A DNA stretch of 64,000 nt from Anoplopoma fimbria (lineage: Eukaryota > Chordata > Actinopteri > Perciformes > Anoplopomatidae): contig NC_072450.1 in assembly GCF_027596085.1 (NCBI RefSeq), positions 7,316,903 through 7,380,902 of the forward strand, in the 5' to 3' direction. The notes under the pieces are model-generated. The model worked only from the letters and a program-made list of their open reading frames with translations, made no database searches and was not told the origin of the DNA. Within the stretch, counting starts at the first letter, position 1; every line of letters starts with the position of its first letter. The position numbers and the translations under genes were made by a program. This document shows positions 11,918 to 23,700 of the stretch, in pieces.

Positions 11918-12723
11918 GCTGGTGTAGTGAACACGCCTCTGAAGGACGGACAGGAGACGGATGTGTGGCGTTCCACGGGAGTCGGCCTCAGACGGAGGTT
12001 CTTATTTTATCCACTGGGCTGTAAAAATGGCTCTCGGGCGGATGAGAGGACAGAAGGAGCATATCCCGACCTTGTAACCAGCCGCTGTCTACGGTAGACA
12101 ACTGGTGTCCCAGAATGACACAACAGACAATTGGTAAATTTCCAACATGAAGATGCTGGTGGCAGATTAATACAAAATAATTTCATTTCTGAAAACAAAG
12201 ACGGAAACAGAAAACAGAGACAGAAACCTGGTGGAGCAGTAGAAGTGCATTCAGGCCATTGATCCACAGCCAGCAGACACCTTTAAGTGTGTTAAGCTAA
12301 CTCTGCAGGGCTTAACATCTCTGATAGCTCTCAGCCAGGGGAGGGATATCTTTAGCTGCTAAGCCACTCTGGGTGCAGAGCAGATGTTGCACAAAGCACG
12401 CCCTTCTAAACATTTGTGACTATCAGCGGACGGGCCCTGAGGCGCGGCTGCTGTTTAGAGTACAGCTGAGGCGAGGAGAAGTCACCGCCGCCTGATTACT
12501 GCATCTCTCACTTTTTTTTTTCTCCGCAGAAGCGATTCCTCGCTTTGTGTTTTTTTACAACGACGCTCAGAAAGACGGAGGCAATGTAACGTGCGGTTAA
12601 GTCACTCTGAAACGCAAACGCTCTGAACAAACGTCAGTGAACTGCCTCTCCATTGTGCATGTAACAAGTGTGACAAGTTGCTTGTTTTGATTGCTGGATT
12701 TCTTTTGTGCGTGCTTTGTAGTT

Positions 12724-12745
12724 AAAAAAAAAAAAAAAAAAAAAA
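12724..12745 (+). repeat. poly-A tract (A22)
   Basis: Twenty-two consecutive A residues with no recognisable SINE or LINE body to the left and no signs of a processed pseudogene. Confidence 0.9.
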
Positions 12746-13924
12746 GGCCTTAAAATGAAATAACACACAATCAATTGTGTCTTGATGGGAAATGACACAT
12801 GGGCATGAAGCACAGTTGGCACTCTGACAGCTCCTGATTGCCTGTTGTGGGAAACAGACAGAGGAGAGACTACACGGAGGCTCATGGATGGTGATGGTGA
12901 TGGTGATGGAAGGAGAAGGACGCCTGACAGGGCTGGGTCAGTGGTTGCCATGGGAACATCGATGAGAAGGCAATCCAGATTGTACAGTTCAAAGAAGCAT
13001 GGAACAATTTGCAAATCAATATATGTTTTTTTTTTTTTACTATGTCAACTATCTATATCATGTGTGGTAATTAAATGTATGAATATATTTCACTTTAGTT
13101 GATTCCAATGCAAACGGTTAATGTGGTTGAGGAATGATTATTATCAGGATTGGCCGTTATGGAAACCACGTCTTCTTTTTTTGGGACAAATCTGTTCGTT
13201 TAGACATCATTGAATGCTTCACAGTGAATCAATATATTTACAGTATAATGTGGAGCGCCTTCCTTGGTGAAAAGTGCTGAATACCCACAACTGACCCAAT
13301 AACCGGCACACATTGCATTCATTTTAAATATCTGAAGACTACATATGTATAGAAGGAAAAAGAAAACTAAGTAAATCCAAAGCCCTGAAAGGCAAATCGA
13401 CATATCTTACTGTATTTGACTCATATTACAAGGTTCAACTGCTGTCTTAATGGTAACATTTCACTCAGGATGATGATGCACAGCGTCCTGGTTGTGTATA
13501 CAAGATGCATGATTCATTATGCAGAGGTTCCAGGAAGGTTACTGTAACGCCTCAGTTAATATAATGAATCATTAAGTTGTAGGGGCATTTATGGGATAGA
13601 AAAACAGATGAAAAATTCATGGCACACTACATATTGTCCAATGCTTATTATTTACTAAGTTACTTTTATCAAACTACAATGATTATGTAAATATTACATA
13701 TGTGCCTGCTCAGTCAAACCATGGAACCTGAAATACAAATTGGAGAATGTTCTGCCCTCTCTTCTCCACAAAGACAAAAACTGTCAATATTTGTTAAGAG
13801 CCATCCGGGCAGACATCACATCCACACAGCGGGGGGTCAATCGTAAGCTTTTAAAATGTCGATGTGCATGACCTTGCTTTATTTTTTGCTTTTTTTCTAT
13901 TAATAGGAAACGGGGACGTAAGGC

Positions 13925-14150
13925 TGCAACTAATGATTATTTTCTTTATCAACTAATCTGCAGAATATTGGTTGATAAACTTATTTGGTCAAATGTGAAA
14001 AGATTCCCAACACTCTTTCATCACAGTTCCCCCAGAGCTCAATTGATAAACAAAAGATATTCACTTATATCACGTAAGACAAAGAAAAGCAGCAAATCAT
14101 AGTGAGACGATGGAACCAGGTAAGTTTGTTTGTTTAAGTTTTTCAATGTG
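13925..14150 (+). repeat. probable teleost interspersed repeat (non-autonomous DNA element)
   Basis: The start aaggctgcaactaatgatta followed by ttttctttatcaactaatctgcag and ggttgataaacttatttggtc closely resembles a dispersed teleost repeat that opens ggctgcaactaatgattatt, as I remember it. The right part, with ccagagctcaattgataaac and aagatattcacttatat, continues the same pattern in diverged form. The right border is not clear. Confidence 0.5.
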
Positions 14151-14926
14151 ACTTTTGTCAATTCAAAATCATGCCAGGATGCATTAACTGTCAAGTCTGT
14201 ACGCTCTGAGATCAGATCTTGCTCTCGCATTGGGATCCGATCCACCAGACCACATGTAGAGGGAAGCCTGGCTCGCTTTGAGTTTGGAGCTCAGTGGGGA
14301 TTGATCAGTATGTTGGCACAATCTGGACAAAGGGAAGAGAGGAGGAAACCAGAAACCCGAGCCACCTGCTGTGTGAATCACTGCTGATAAAAACCCAACA
14401 TTTCTTGATTTTGCTGCTTTTTTAATTAACGAAATAATGGGGGACTTTTATCGTGAAGAATTTATGGGAACATGTGTTTTATCACAGAATTGGCGGATCT
14501 TTGTAAGCTGCTATTTTTAATAAAACAAGTCTACTAGTACTGCAGGGAGGAAGAGTGAATGCAGTAAATGCAACAAAGAACTGAAACATGTTCATCTGGC
14601 ATTTTATAGCCGCTTCTTCCACCACAAAATACACTCGATCACTCTATGAGGGAGGTTGGACTAAAGTGTCAAGCGTGGACACTCACATATGCAGATGAAG
14701 CACTTTGGATCTGGCGCATCAGATCACAAAAGCAACATTTAAATATCAAGTGGAACACATCTCTTTAACTGTGGCTCTTTGGAGCTGGGGGATGTGACCG
14801 TGTGTCCATGTCGGACTAATGCAGAGCCTGCAGTCTGTGAGTCAGCATGTAAGCGTTTCATTTTCCCTTCCAGCGTATCACGTGTCTCTCCTGCTTCCCA
14901 TGTGCGTTTGTTTCACCTGTTCACAG

Positions 14927-14995
14927 TTAGACCTCGAGCCAAGCCAACCCCACCCCCAAAGGATCTGGAGAGAAACGAGGCCTTTTTCATTACAG
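14927..14995 (+). other. candidate small antisense exon (uncertain)
   Basis: A 69-nt segment between an acceptor-like site (ttcacctgttcacag, AG at 14925-14926) and a good donor (acag|gtaatt, GT at 14996). It is open in two frames: a phase-1 reading RPRAKPTPPPKDLERNEAFF and a phase-0 reading LDLEPSQPHPQRIWRETRPF. Being open in two frames, as short segments often are, weakens the coding case. I do not recognise either peptide. Confidence 0.15.
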
Positions 14996-15109
14996 GTAAT
15001 TGAGTTGTAGCTGAAACATTACTGATTGCATTAGGAAACCTTAATCATGTTAAGGTGTCTTATTTTATCACTGGGAATTTAGCTCATTCTTTGCCCATTT
15101 TTGACGCTA

Positions 15110-15560
15110 ACCTTCTGCAGAGGTCGTTGCCACGGGAGACCGTGGCGGCGGCTGCTCCCATTACCCGAGCACAGATAAATGTGTTGGCACTACGAGCGTA
15201 CATCCCTTTGCTCTCTGTCTCACCTCCTCCTCCTCCTTTCCCCTCCTCCCTTATCAGGCAGGGCAGGGGGAGGAGGAGGAGGCGAGGCAGGAGAGGCTGC
15301 AGAGAGAAGCTCAACAGAGCCGCCGACCTCCAATGTCAGAGGAGTCACGTAATAATGAGGGATGTGTCCGTCAAAGCCGACACGGGTGCCGCAAGAAGAG
15401 CCGCCATCACCGGCCCCGTCCTCACATCCTTCATCAAGTGCTCGTTTCCTTAAGGGCCCCCCGAGCAACGCCCCGCTCCTCTTGGAATGAAGGGCCCCTC
15501 CGCCGGCTCAACAGGCCATCCGAATAAAAGGAGCCGAGCACGCCGCTGTCCTGCTGTTGA
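15110..15560. promoter_or_regulatory. CpG-rich intragenic block
   Basis: By hand count this block has about 30 CpG dinucleotides in about 450 bases and is visibly GC-rich, unlike the AT-rich intron on both sides. It includes gaccgtggcggcggctgctc and caccggccccgtcctc. It lies inside the large neo1 intron, about 18 kb downstream of the Ig1 exon. A CpG island here could mark an internal promoter, an antisense or noncoding transcript, or an enhancer. ORFs up to 132 codons cross it but have low-complexity PPP and RRR runs and no recognised domain. Confidence 0.45.
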
Positions 15561-15615
15561 TGGACACATAGATATGAGCTGAAGGGATAACCTCTCCCTC
15601 CTTCACTCTGTCCTG

Positions 15616-15800
15616 CTGCCTCCCCTCCCTCCCTCCCTCCCTGCAGCACCATCCGACCCCTCCTCACAATTTATCAGCCTCTTCTCTCGCCTCCTCCTCG
15701 CTCCCTGGATTACTCTCCACCACACACATTCTTGCAGTGTTCCACCCGTTCCCATCACCCATCACCCATCACCCCTCTCTCTTTCCCTCTGCGCCTTCCC
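15616..15800 (+). repeat. pyrimidine-rich tract with short tandem repeats
   Basis: Holds a (CCCT)n run near 15627-15642 and a triple catcaccc repeat at about 15754-15772, within an almost pure C/T-rich stretch. Confidence 0.6.
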
Positions 15801-16203
15801 GCCGCAGGTTTTTTTTTACGGTGGGAGCTCTTTTGTCTGCTGGAGAGGGGCATGCTGCTGCCGGTTCTTATCTGGAGATGTTGGCGGCACATCTGTAGAT
15901 GTTATCGGCGGCCCTGTTGCTCTGCTTATGCTCCAGCCCGGGAAGAGCAGCTAGAGGGGGAAATGAGATGGATGGAGGATGGGGCTTGGGGGGGGGGGAT
16001 GGAGGATCTTCCTCAGCAGAAATGATTAAGTAAGAGGCGGGGAGAGAGAGGGAGAGTCTATGGGATGGCGTTGTACACAAGCAAAACCAAGACCTGCAGA
16101 AAAAATAGGACTCCAGCATTCACAGTTTGCATTCTAACCTCTATATATTTCAGCAAACCACTTTCTCTAGCCAACACTAAAATTATTAAGGATATCTATT
16201 GAT

Positions 16204-16223
16204 AAAAAAAAAAAAAAAAAAAA
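16204..16223 (+). repeat. poly-A tract (A20)
   Basis: Twenty A residues without a recognised element beside it. Confidence 0.9.
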
Positions 16224-18088
16224 CAGCTGACCTGTAGTTTATCATCATGGCACATTGATGAAAGAGCACACAGTTTTTGCCACTGAACTCTCCCCGTTTG
16301 CATTGATCTATAGGAGCTAAATGCAAATGTGTCAAACACCACACACAAGCACTGAGCAGACTTATTCTCTGGCATTTAGTTATTATCTTTAAAACAGTGT
16401 GTGGGTGTGCGCGCTTCAAATTATACCCCAGTGAAGCTAAAGTAGAACAAAAAAAAAACCTTTCCTGCATCAGTGAGTTTACATGTGCGCTGTGTTTAAA
16501 GAGGATGGTTGCACACATGCAGACATATTTGCACAAATAGTCGGTTTGTACCGCGTTTCATTGTGAAGTATCTGCAGCTGCTATGTGGAAAATATCAGCG
16601 TGTTTTTTTTTATGTCGGTGGTGCTGTTGATAATGAAATGCGCTGTGCACACACAATGAGGCAGGCTCAGGCAGTCAACCATGCCACACAAAGCATCAGC
16701 TTGAGCCCTGAACTTGAAGGGAATTGTCTTTTAAAGAGTCGAGGCAGGCAAAATGGCTGCTGACAACCTATCAGGAGATGGATGGGTTTCTCTACGGACC
16801 ACTCTTCTCACCAGAAGAGCAAACAGGGGACTGTGTGGGCCTGGCAGCTTGGGACCAGCAGATGCTTCTGAAGACACAGATGCACGGCAGGATGATGATG
16901 TCACTCAACGTGGCCGAGGGCATTCATCATCGTTTACCTCGTCGAGGAGGTGTGATGGTGTGGCAAATTATCCTCAGTTAGCTGCCTTCAATCCACGACA
17001 CCAAAAAAACCACAACATCCATCGCACCAATTTCAAATTCTTGTGCGTGTGCGCAAATAATGAGGGTTTAAATTTAGGATCGACATAACGGTGACAGGTT
17101 GAAGTTTAATGAAGAGAATGGAAAATAGAGTTGGAGAGCTGAGTGACAGATTGTCGAGTTTCATCAAGTGTGAGGAGCTGAAAGCTGAGATTTAAGAAAA
17201 AAAACACGACTGAAATGAAAGTTCAAAACTGTCGTGGTTGGATGATTAGAAGTTTATACACTTGAATTTATTCTAATAGTGAATACAGCTGATTGCTTGC
17301 GCCTGTCAAGAACTAAAGGATCAGAAATCAGTTTTTTTTTTCTCCTTCTCTCTTTTCCAAATTCAAGTAAACATCTTCGTGAGACGCTCCAGTGAGCCTC
17401 AAAAACAGGACGAACGGAGACGCTCACATTTCGAGGAGGGATATGACACGACGAGAACACCGACGTCTTCATGAAGACATGAAACACAACACAGTTTCAA
17501 AGTTTCATTAGCCATGTCTGGCAAGAGGCAGATGCCATGTATAATACAGATTAAACAAACGGCAGCAAACACAGACGCCAAATACAGTGAAAACACACCG
17601 CACATAATAAACAGGCTGCAAGACGGCAACACTGATGTTTGACTGAGAATGACACGACAGCAATTTACACCCTGAGCTGCCGACTCTTTACACACGACTG
17701 ATAGGCAGGCTGTTTATTTATTGTGTTGAATTGAATTTTGCGAATATGAAGTGGATCTATTTAACGAGGGCAAACATGCAGCGGTGGCTTTTTGTCCAAA
17801 TAGTACACAGAGAGAGAAAACGAAGCAGAGGTATTGAAACGTTCATATCGGGGAATAGCGAGGGAGTAACACAGTAACAATGAAAGCAATCGAACCAATC
17901 ACTCAAGCCCAATGGAAAAGGATGCAACGGCTCTCCAGAACACCTGGCCGGTATGACAGAGTGGCGTTAGCAATTACTCCAGTCCATCTGCAGTGCGTTG
18001 CCTTCAAACGGAGCAGATGCTGCGTTGAATGCCTCTCAACAAAACCGACCTCTGGTGAGTCTTAACTGTACATATATATATATGTGTG

Positions 18089-18090
<2 letters not shown>

Positions 18091-18127
<37 letters not shown>
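18091..18127 (+). repeat. (GT)18 microsatellite
   Basis: Thirty-seven bases of GT repeat, preceded by a short (AT)n run at 18071-18083. Confidence 0.95.
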
Positions 18128-18128
<1 letters not shown>

Positions 18129-18450
18129 CTAAACATTGTGTCATCCAAACGTGGATAGGAACCATCCGAAGCCCACAGTAAGATGTGTGTGCTTGTGTTA
18201 TACATATTTCAACGCTACAAATTGGTCGGCGTGTTTCTGTCCTTTGAGCGCACGGCTGCGCAATCCCCCCCCTTTGGCCTCAAGAAAGACGTGGTACATG
18301 TTCACCCAACATCAAAGACAAACGCTTCGATGAAACAGCTGTATCCGAGCTTACTGTGTGTTTCCTGGCTGTAAGAGTAGGAGGACCTGAGACCTGGGAG
18401 TGTTAAAATGCAGCACCGGGGTGCAAAGAAGCTGAGAGGTGAGGTAGAGA

Positions 18451-18467
18451 GGGGGGGGGGGGGGGGG
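18451..18467 (+). repeat. poly-G tract (G17)
   Basis: Seventeen consecutive G residues after a purine-rich leader. Confidence 0.9.
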
Positions 18468-18530
18468 TAAAAGTCATGGCAGTGTGTGCTTTAAAAATAA
18501 AACATGCTGCTGTAGTGCAGTTTTGTGCAC

Positions 18531-18552
18531 TGTGTGTGTGTGTGTGTGTGTG
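18531..18552 (+). repeat. (TG)11 microsatellite
   Basis: Eleven TG units. Lies 68 bases before a (CA)59 array and can pair with it as an inverted repeat. Confidence 0.95.
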
Positions 18553-18619
18553 AATAAACAATGGGGGAGATACTTATCATTGACCTTGGAGCGCAAGTTA
18601 TTCTACAGCTTGGAGGAAG

Positions 18620-18741
<122 letters not shown>

Positions 18742-19739
18742 AGAGGAGGATGAGAATGTTTTCTCTCTCGTGCTCTTTTATCTTGCACAGGTTCTCCTCG
18801 GGGCAGAGTGCATTTCCCTGCTTTTATTAATTCAAACCAACACAAAACAACTTTCGGACTTCTCATGAAGTCCGGTAACGTTCTTAAAGGAACATGAACA
18901 TTAGGACATCGATAACTCTCCCCGTGCTACCTTGAATTATTGACGAAAACTTTTTGTTTTTGTTATTTTTCTGCATTAAAACTGCGAAAAGTCTTGAATG
19001 AATTGAAGTAAATATGGGTCGTGTGTAAAAGCAAAAGTCTTATCGGAACATCTGTATATAAACTCTTTTGCGCCTGCACAAGCGTGAGACTGTTTATGCG
19101 GGAGTGTTTTTAAAGTAGTAATGTTGTAGCAAAGATGCATGTGAGCATACGACTGGATGAATGAGACTGGTGTGATACTGCATGAGTTGTGTGACAGTTT
19201 GTAAACAGATGTTCTGATATAGTTTTGCTGTTGTTGATCACGGCCCCCCCGTTTACTTCTTTAACCGAGGAGGCATGTGAAGAAGAAAAAAAAGTTTCCT
19301 TTGTAAATCAAAGGTAGCACCGGGTGACTAATAGATATATAAATGGTCTCTTTGGGGGTGAAGTATTCCTTAAAGTATGCGGCTCACTCAGTAATCAGCC
19401 CTCTGAACAATGAGGATCAGAGTCATGGCCCAGAGGCGACAATTTGTCAGAAATGTTGGCGTGAACAGTCGCCCCTACACCTGAACGTGTCAAAGAGCAA
19501 AGAGACGTTCACTGACTTTGGCAGGAGACAAACTATTTGTGCTCTTAGCGTTATTAAAAGGGGATTCTGTGACATTTTGTAAACAGAAATGTGACATGGC
19601 CTGTTATTACTGAAGCTGTGGATGTGATATAGAGTTATATAGTTTCTGGCTTCTTCTCTTTTGCTATTTTCTCTGATGGCTTTGGTGACAAATGCAACTG
19701 TGCAATGGCGTTAACTTGTGATGAATGTTAGTTAGAGTC

Positions 19740-19873
19740 TGATGGTGGCACCTTGCATGGTAGCCTGTCATCAGTGTGTGAATGGGTGAATGATATGTAA
19801 TATACTACTGACTGTAAGTCGCTTTGGATAAAAGCCTCTGCTAAATGACTGTAATGTAATGTAATGTAATGTG
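19740..19873 (+). mobile_element. SINE/LINE 3-prime tail of the L2 (UnaL2-like) type
   Basis: The segment gtcgctttggataaaagcct followed by ctgctaaatgactgtaatg, with four tandem TGTAA-type units at 19851-19871, is the 3-prime tail shared by L2-clade LINEs and the SINEs they mobilise in fish. The sequence just before it (ccttgcatggtagcctgtca, tgtgtgaatgggtgaatga) is also typical of such teleost SINEs. No polymerase III boxes were found to the left, so the copy is probably 5-prime truncated. No clear duplication was seen. Confidence 0.7.
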
Positions 19874-20166
19874 TATTTGTGTGCATTGTATTGAATTTAT
19901 ACCTTTTTGGGTATTATTTACTATTATTGACTGTTGACTGTTAGCCAAATTGCCCCTCGGAGACATTAAAGCCGTACTCCACTCTATGATACAGCAGGAC
20001 GCAATCGGTTGTACAACATTTCCATAATACCGCACAGCAACACTGACAGCAGGGAGCCGCAACCTGAACACTGCAAGCATTTATCTTTTCTTTTATAATC
20101 ATCAATCAAGCCTCATCAGACTCACCTCAGTGAGTGAACCGCCTCTACACATCCCTGAACTCACGC

Positions 20167-20168
<2 letters not shown>

Positions 20169-20198
<30 letters not shown>
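20169..20198 (+). repeat. (GT)15 microsatellite
   Basis: Thirty bases of GT repeat, 62 bases before a (CA)61 array of opposite sense. Confidence 0.95.
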
Positions 20199-20200
<2 letters not shown>

Positions 20201-20258
20201 CACACAGCAAGCAACCACCGAGTGTGAGGGCGCCGCATGGTGTAGTGATGAGAGTCTG

Positions 20259-20385
<127 letters not shown>

Positions 20386-20698
20386 TGTATTTTCTTTGTT
20401 TCCTGCTAAATCGCTCACTCTCCTGCTCTACAGTTCCCTTGTTTATCACTCTCATTCCTTTTTTTCACACTTCGCTCATGCTCACACAAGTCTCGCCTGC
20501 ATCACACATGTCATGCCCTTGCGCATCAAGACAGAGTCTGTGTTCAAGCAGGCCTGAACAGGCTCCAACAGCTCCCCCCCCAAAAAAAACACTCTTCATT
20601 CCAGATGAAGAACACGTACGCTGCCCCATTCATTCCCAGCTTTTATTTTCATCCCTGTCTGCTCTGAAGAATGCGTAGGAATACTTGGCAAGCACCAC

Positions 20699-20717
20699 CC
20701 ATCCATCCATCCATCCA
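20699..20717 (+). repeat. (CCAT)n short tandem repeat
   Basis: Four to five units of CCAT at the end of a cytosine-rich stretch. Confidence 0.85.
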
Positions 20718-23700
20718 CCCTGCACCCTCAAAACCTCCTTTTTTTTTTTTTTGCCCCCTTCACATTAGCTGTGAGTGACACTGAGTGAGGAATGTAGGCT
20801 GTCTGTCTTTCACTTGAAGCAACAAAATAAATGCAAATGAGTGTTCCATTAGGGATTGTCAAGCAAAATGGAGAAGTAAGTTCCCGGGATGAAACCTTGT
20901 AGTTTTGTCACTGAAGAAAAAAAATAAAAAACATCAGTGAATCTACCATAATTAATGGAAATGGGAATCTGAGGGGGGAAGAAAACAAAACTGTGGTTGT
21001 TCTTCTTTGTTTTTCCACCGGCATCAAGAAGCACTCTGTCTTCCAGCTGGCTGAGCGTGGGATAAGACCTGAGAGGAAGCAGAGAGAAATGCTTTTTGAG
21101 GTGTCACCTCTCACACCTTGAGCGTGCCCCCTTTCAGTTAAAGCTCCACCTCTCCCAACGCTGTCATAATACCATCAATGCGTATGGAAACCTGCTCAGA
21201 TAACACCCAAAAAAAAGGAAAAAAAAGAGCTAATCCATAAATAACGTTGGTCTCCGAAGCATAATAAACCAGGATTCACACCAACTGAGCACTTCTCACT
21301 TTGGGTTCTTCAGTACGCTCCATCTGCACCCAGGGCGAAGCGTTCTCTCAGTGCAGAATATGCAATGAAGGCTGACGGGTTGCACCAGATTTCTGCATCC
21401 TCAGCACAAGGCAAGTAGAGTGAAATATGCATTTCAAAACATATTTTATTTACCAGTAGAGTAGCAAAATGGAATCCCTTTTCTGTCACCCTGAAATCAC
21501 ACATTTCACTCACAAAACAGACCATCTTTTACAAAGGAGATACTGCAAAAAAAGATATGTGCTTTCCATCCTCTAGCGATGGAAACAAGGGGAGTTAAGG
21601 GTAAAGGGGCTCATGAGAACATCGATATCGGAATGATTTCTGCTGAAGCTATTCTCTGTAAAATATATTCAAAGGACTCGTGTCAAGACAAGTGGCCTTG
21701 AATATCAAAACCCGAGGCTAGATGCACCGAATCAACTTGGAATAAAAACTTTCAGTCTCACTTTTTCTGCCCGTTCGGCATGTCTGATAAATCTAGAGGT
21801 GTGTTTGAAAAAGATTTCCCCCGCAGCATGGGGGAGCCATCATAAAAAATAAAATAAAAAAGAAACGCGAGTCAACTCTCTTGCAGGGTTCAAAAAGCTC
21901 TATGAAGCCCAATTTAGCTTTGAAACATGGTGGACGTTTTAATATGAAAACCTCGAAACCGCCCTCTTGCATGCTCACGAGGACGGGCACCGGGAGATGA
22001 AAGGGCGACGCAGATGAATCCGTAACTGCGTAGGTATCTTTATCTGTGGAACCGCAAGGAAGCAGACACAGACAGTGAATGTCAATGAGGGAGGGGAGGA
22101 TAAACAAAACGCTCTCAAGTGCAAAGGAGCCTCTTTTTTTTTTATGCAGATTGGGGAAAAACTGCAAGAATGATGGATTGTCCGCTCCACCTCCAAAAAA
22201 CTAAAAAACTTTTCACTGCTTTGAATGAGGCACTCCCCTGGTAGTAAAACTCTCAGCACAAAGCAGCTATTTTTTGACTTGAGTGTCAAAATCCACCTTA
22301 ATACACCTTGGCTTGTGGCATTAAAAGGCTTCTTTTCTGTAATTGACATGTGCTATGGTTGAATGTTTTCTTCGTGGATTTCCCAGGAATACGTCTCTCT
22401 TCCAGGAGCAACAGGATTTCTCACCATAAGTTGTCTTACTTTCACGCGGAGCTCTTGTATATATTCGTTCGTTTATTTTATTTGTTTTATTTAACATATT
22501 CAAACGGTTTCTTTTAAATATCATAAAAATCTTCATTTCTACTATTTGTCATTGCCTCCTCTGCGCTAGTGGTCGAAGTGTAATGCCATCCATGTATGCT
22601 GTTTGCAGTGGGATGGAAGGAATCCACTGGAAGGAACCATTTTGGTGTTTTGCCCACTTGTTTGGTGGAACGTTAGCGGAACGTGCGATGCGCTCCATCC
22701 GCATTGTGACTTTGGTGATGGAGGCTTGCATGTATGATGATACTACCTGGATCTGGTTTAATCAGACTCCACTAGTAAAAGCAAACATTACAAGAAGGGA
22801 CAAAACTAGGCCGGTAAATGTTCCTGGAAACGGTTACTTTTCTTTTAAAGCAATTATTGGCACACCAGAACGACACACTGCTGACACATGAACCGAAAAC
22901 CAAAATTTCAGAATTAAGTCAAAGTGGTAGAAGTAATTTGTTTGGTAAGAATCTGCATGTCGCAATGGAAACTTCTCCCCTTCAGTTCATCCGTTCTGGC
23001 CTTGTGTTCTTTGTAAAGCAGAGCTAGTCATTTAGTGAACATTGCATTCCAGTCTCCTGCCAAAACACAAGAGCACAAGCAGCATTACTACCATGCAATT
23101 GTGCTCACGACTGTGTACAACAACAGAATCCAGGCAATGTGGATAGGAAAGCTTGTGGAAGAATCCATGTTTGGTTATGTAGAATAATTGCTACGTGACC
23201 ATGCACCGTTAATCTTCAGTCCTTATTGCTTATTCCACTTGATTGGTAGAAAGGATATCTATTGCTGTGCGATTTTAAATGATAAACGTCACATTTGAAA
23301 AATCGTGTGATTTAATGCATCACTTCAGTGACTTCATCTGTGTCACACTCAAGGCTCTGGAGGCTTTGACATATATTTTGAAGTAAATCCCAAATACATC
23401 TGTATCTGTTGAAGAGCAACTCAGAATTGTATGAGAGCGCAAAATTATGCTACTCACGTACAAGTAGATATTTTAGAGCAGATGGTAGCAAGGCATCTAT
23501 AAAAGACAAAAACACTCAAGCTGATTAACATGTCGCGCCAGCAGCCACGTTCTTGCTGACGCCACGACTCCTCTCCTCCGGGTCCGAAGTGAGAACGAGA
23601 GCATTTAAGAGGAAGATCTCAGAGGTTGCGGATGCCTTGAGCGGTGACTGAAGTGTAGATTGGGCTACACATATTGGGAGATGCGCAATGCACGGAAAAT

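Noticed and set aside
15055..15453. 132-codon plus-strand ORF over the CpG-rich block
   Set aside because: Contains PPPPP and RRRRR low-complexity runs from pyrimidine and purine tracts; another long ORF overlaps it on the minus strand. Not convincing as a gene.
16753..17088. 111-codon plus-strand ORF of balanced composition
   Set aside because: No family recognised, no splice or promoter context, and length is within chance for 64 kb read in six frames.
21793..22349. Two overlapping 124-codon minus-strand ORFs
   Set aside because: No domain, no conserved motif, phenylalanine- and lysine-rich ends from A/T runs; best read as chance.
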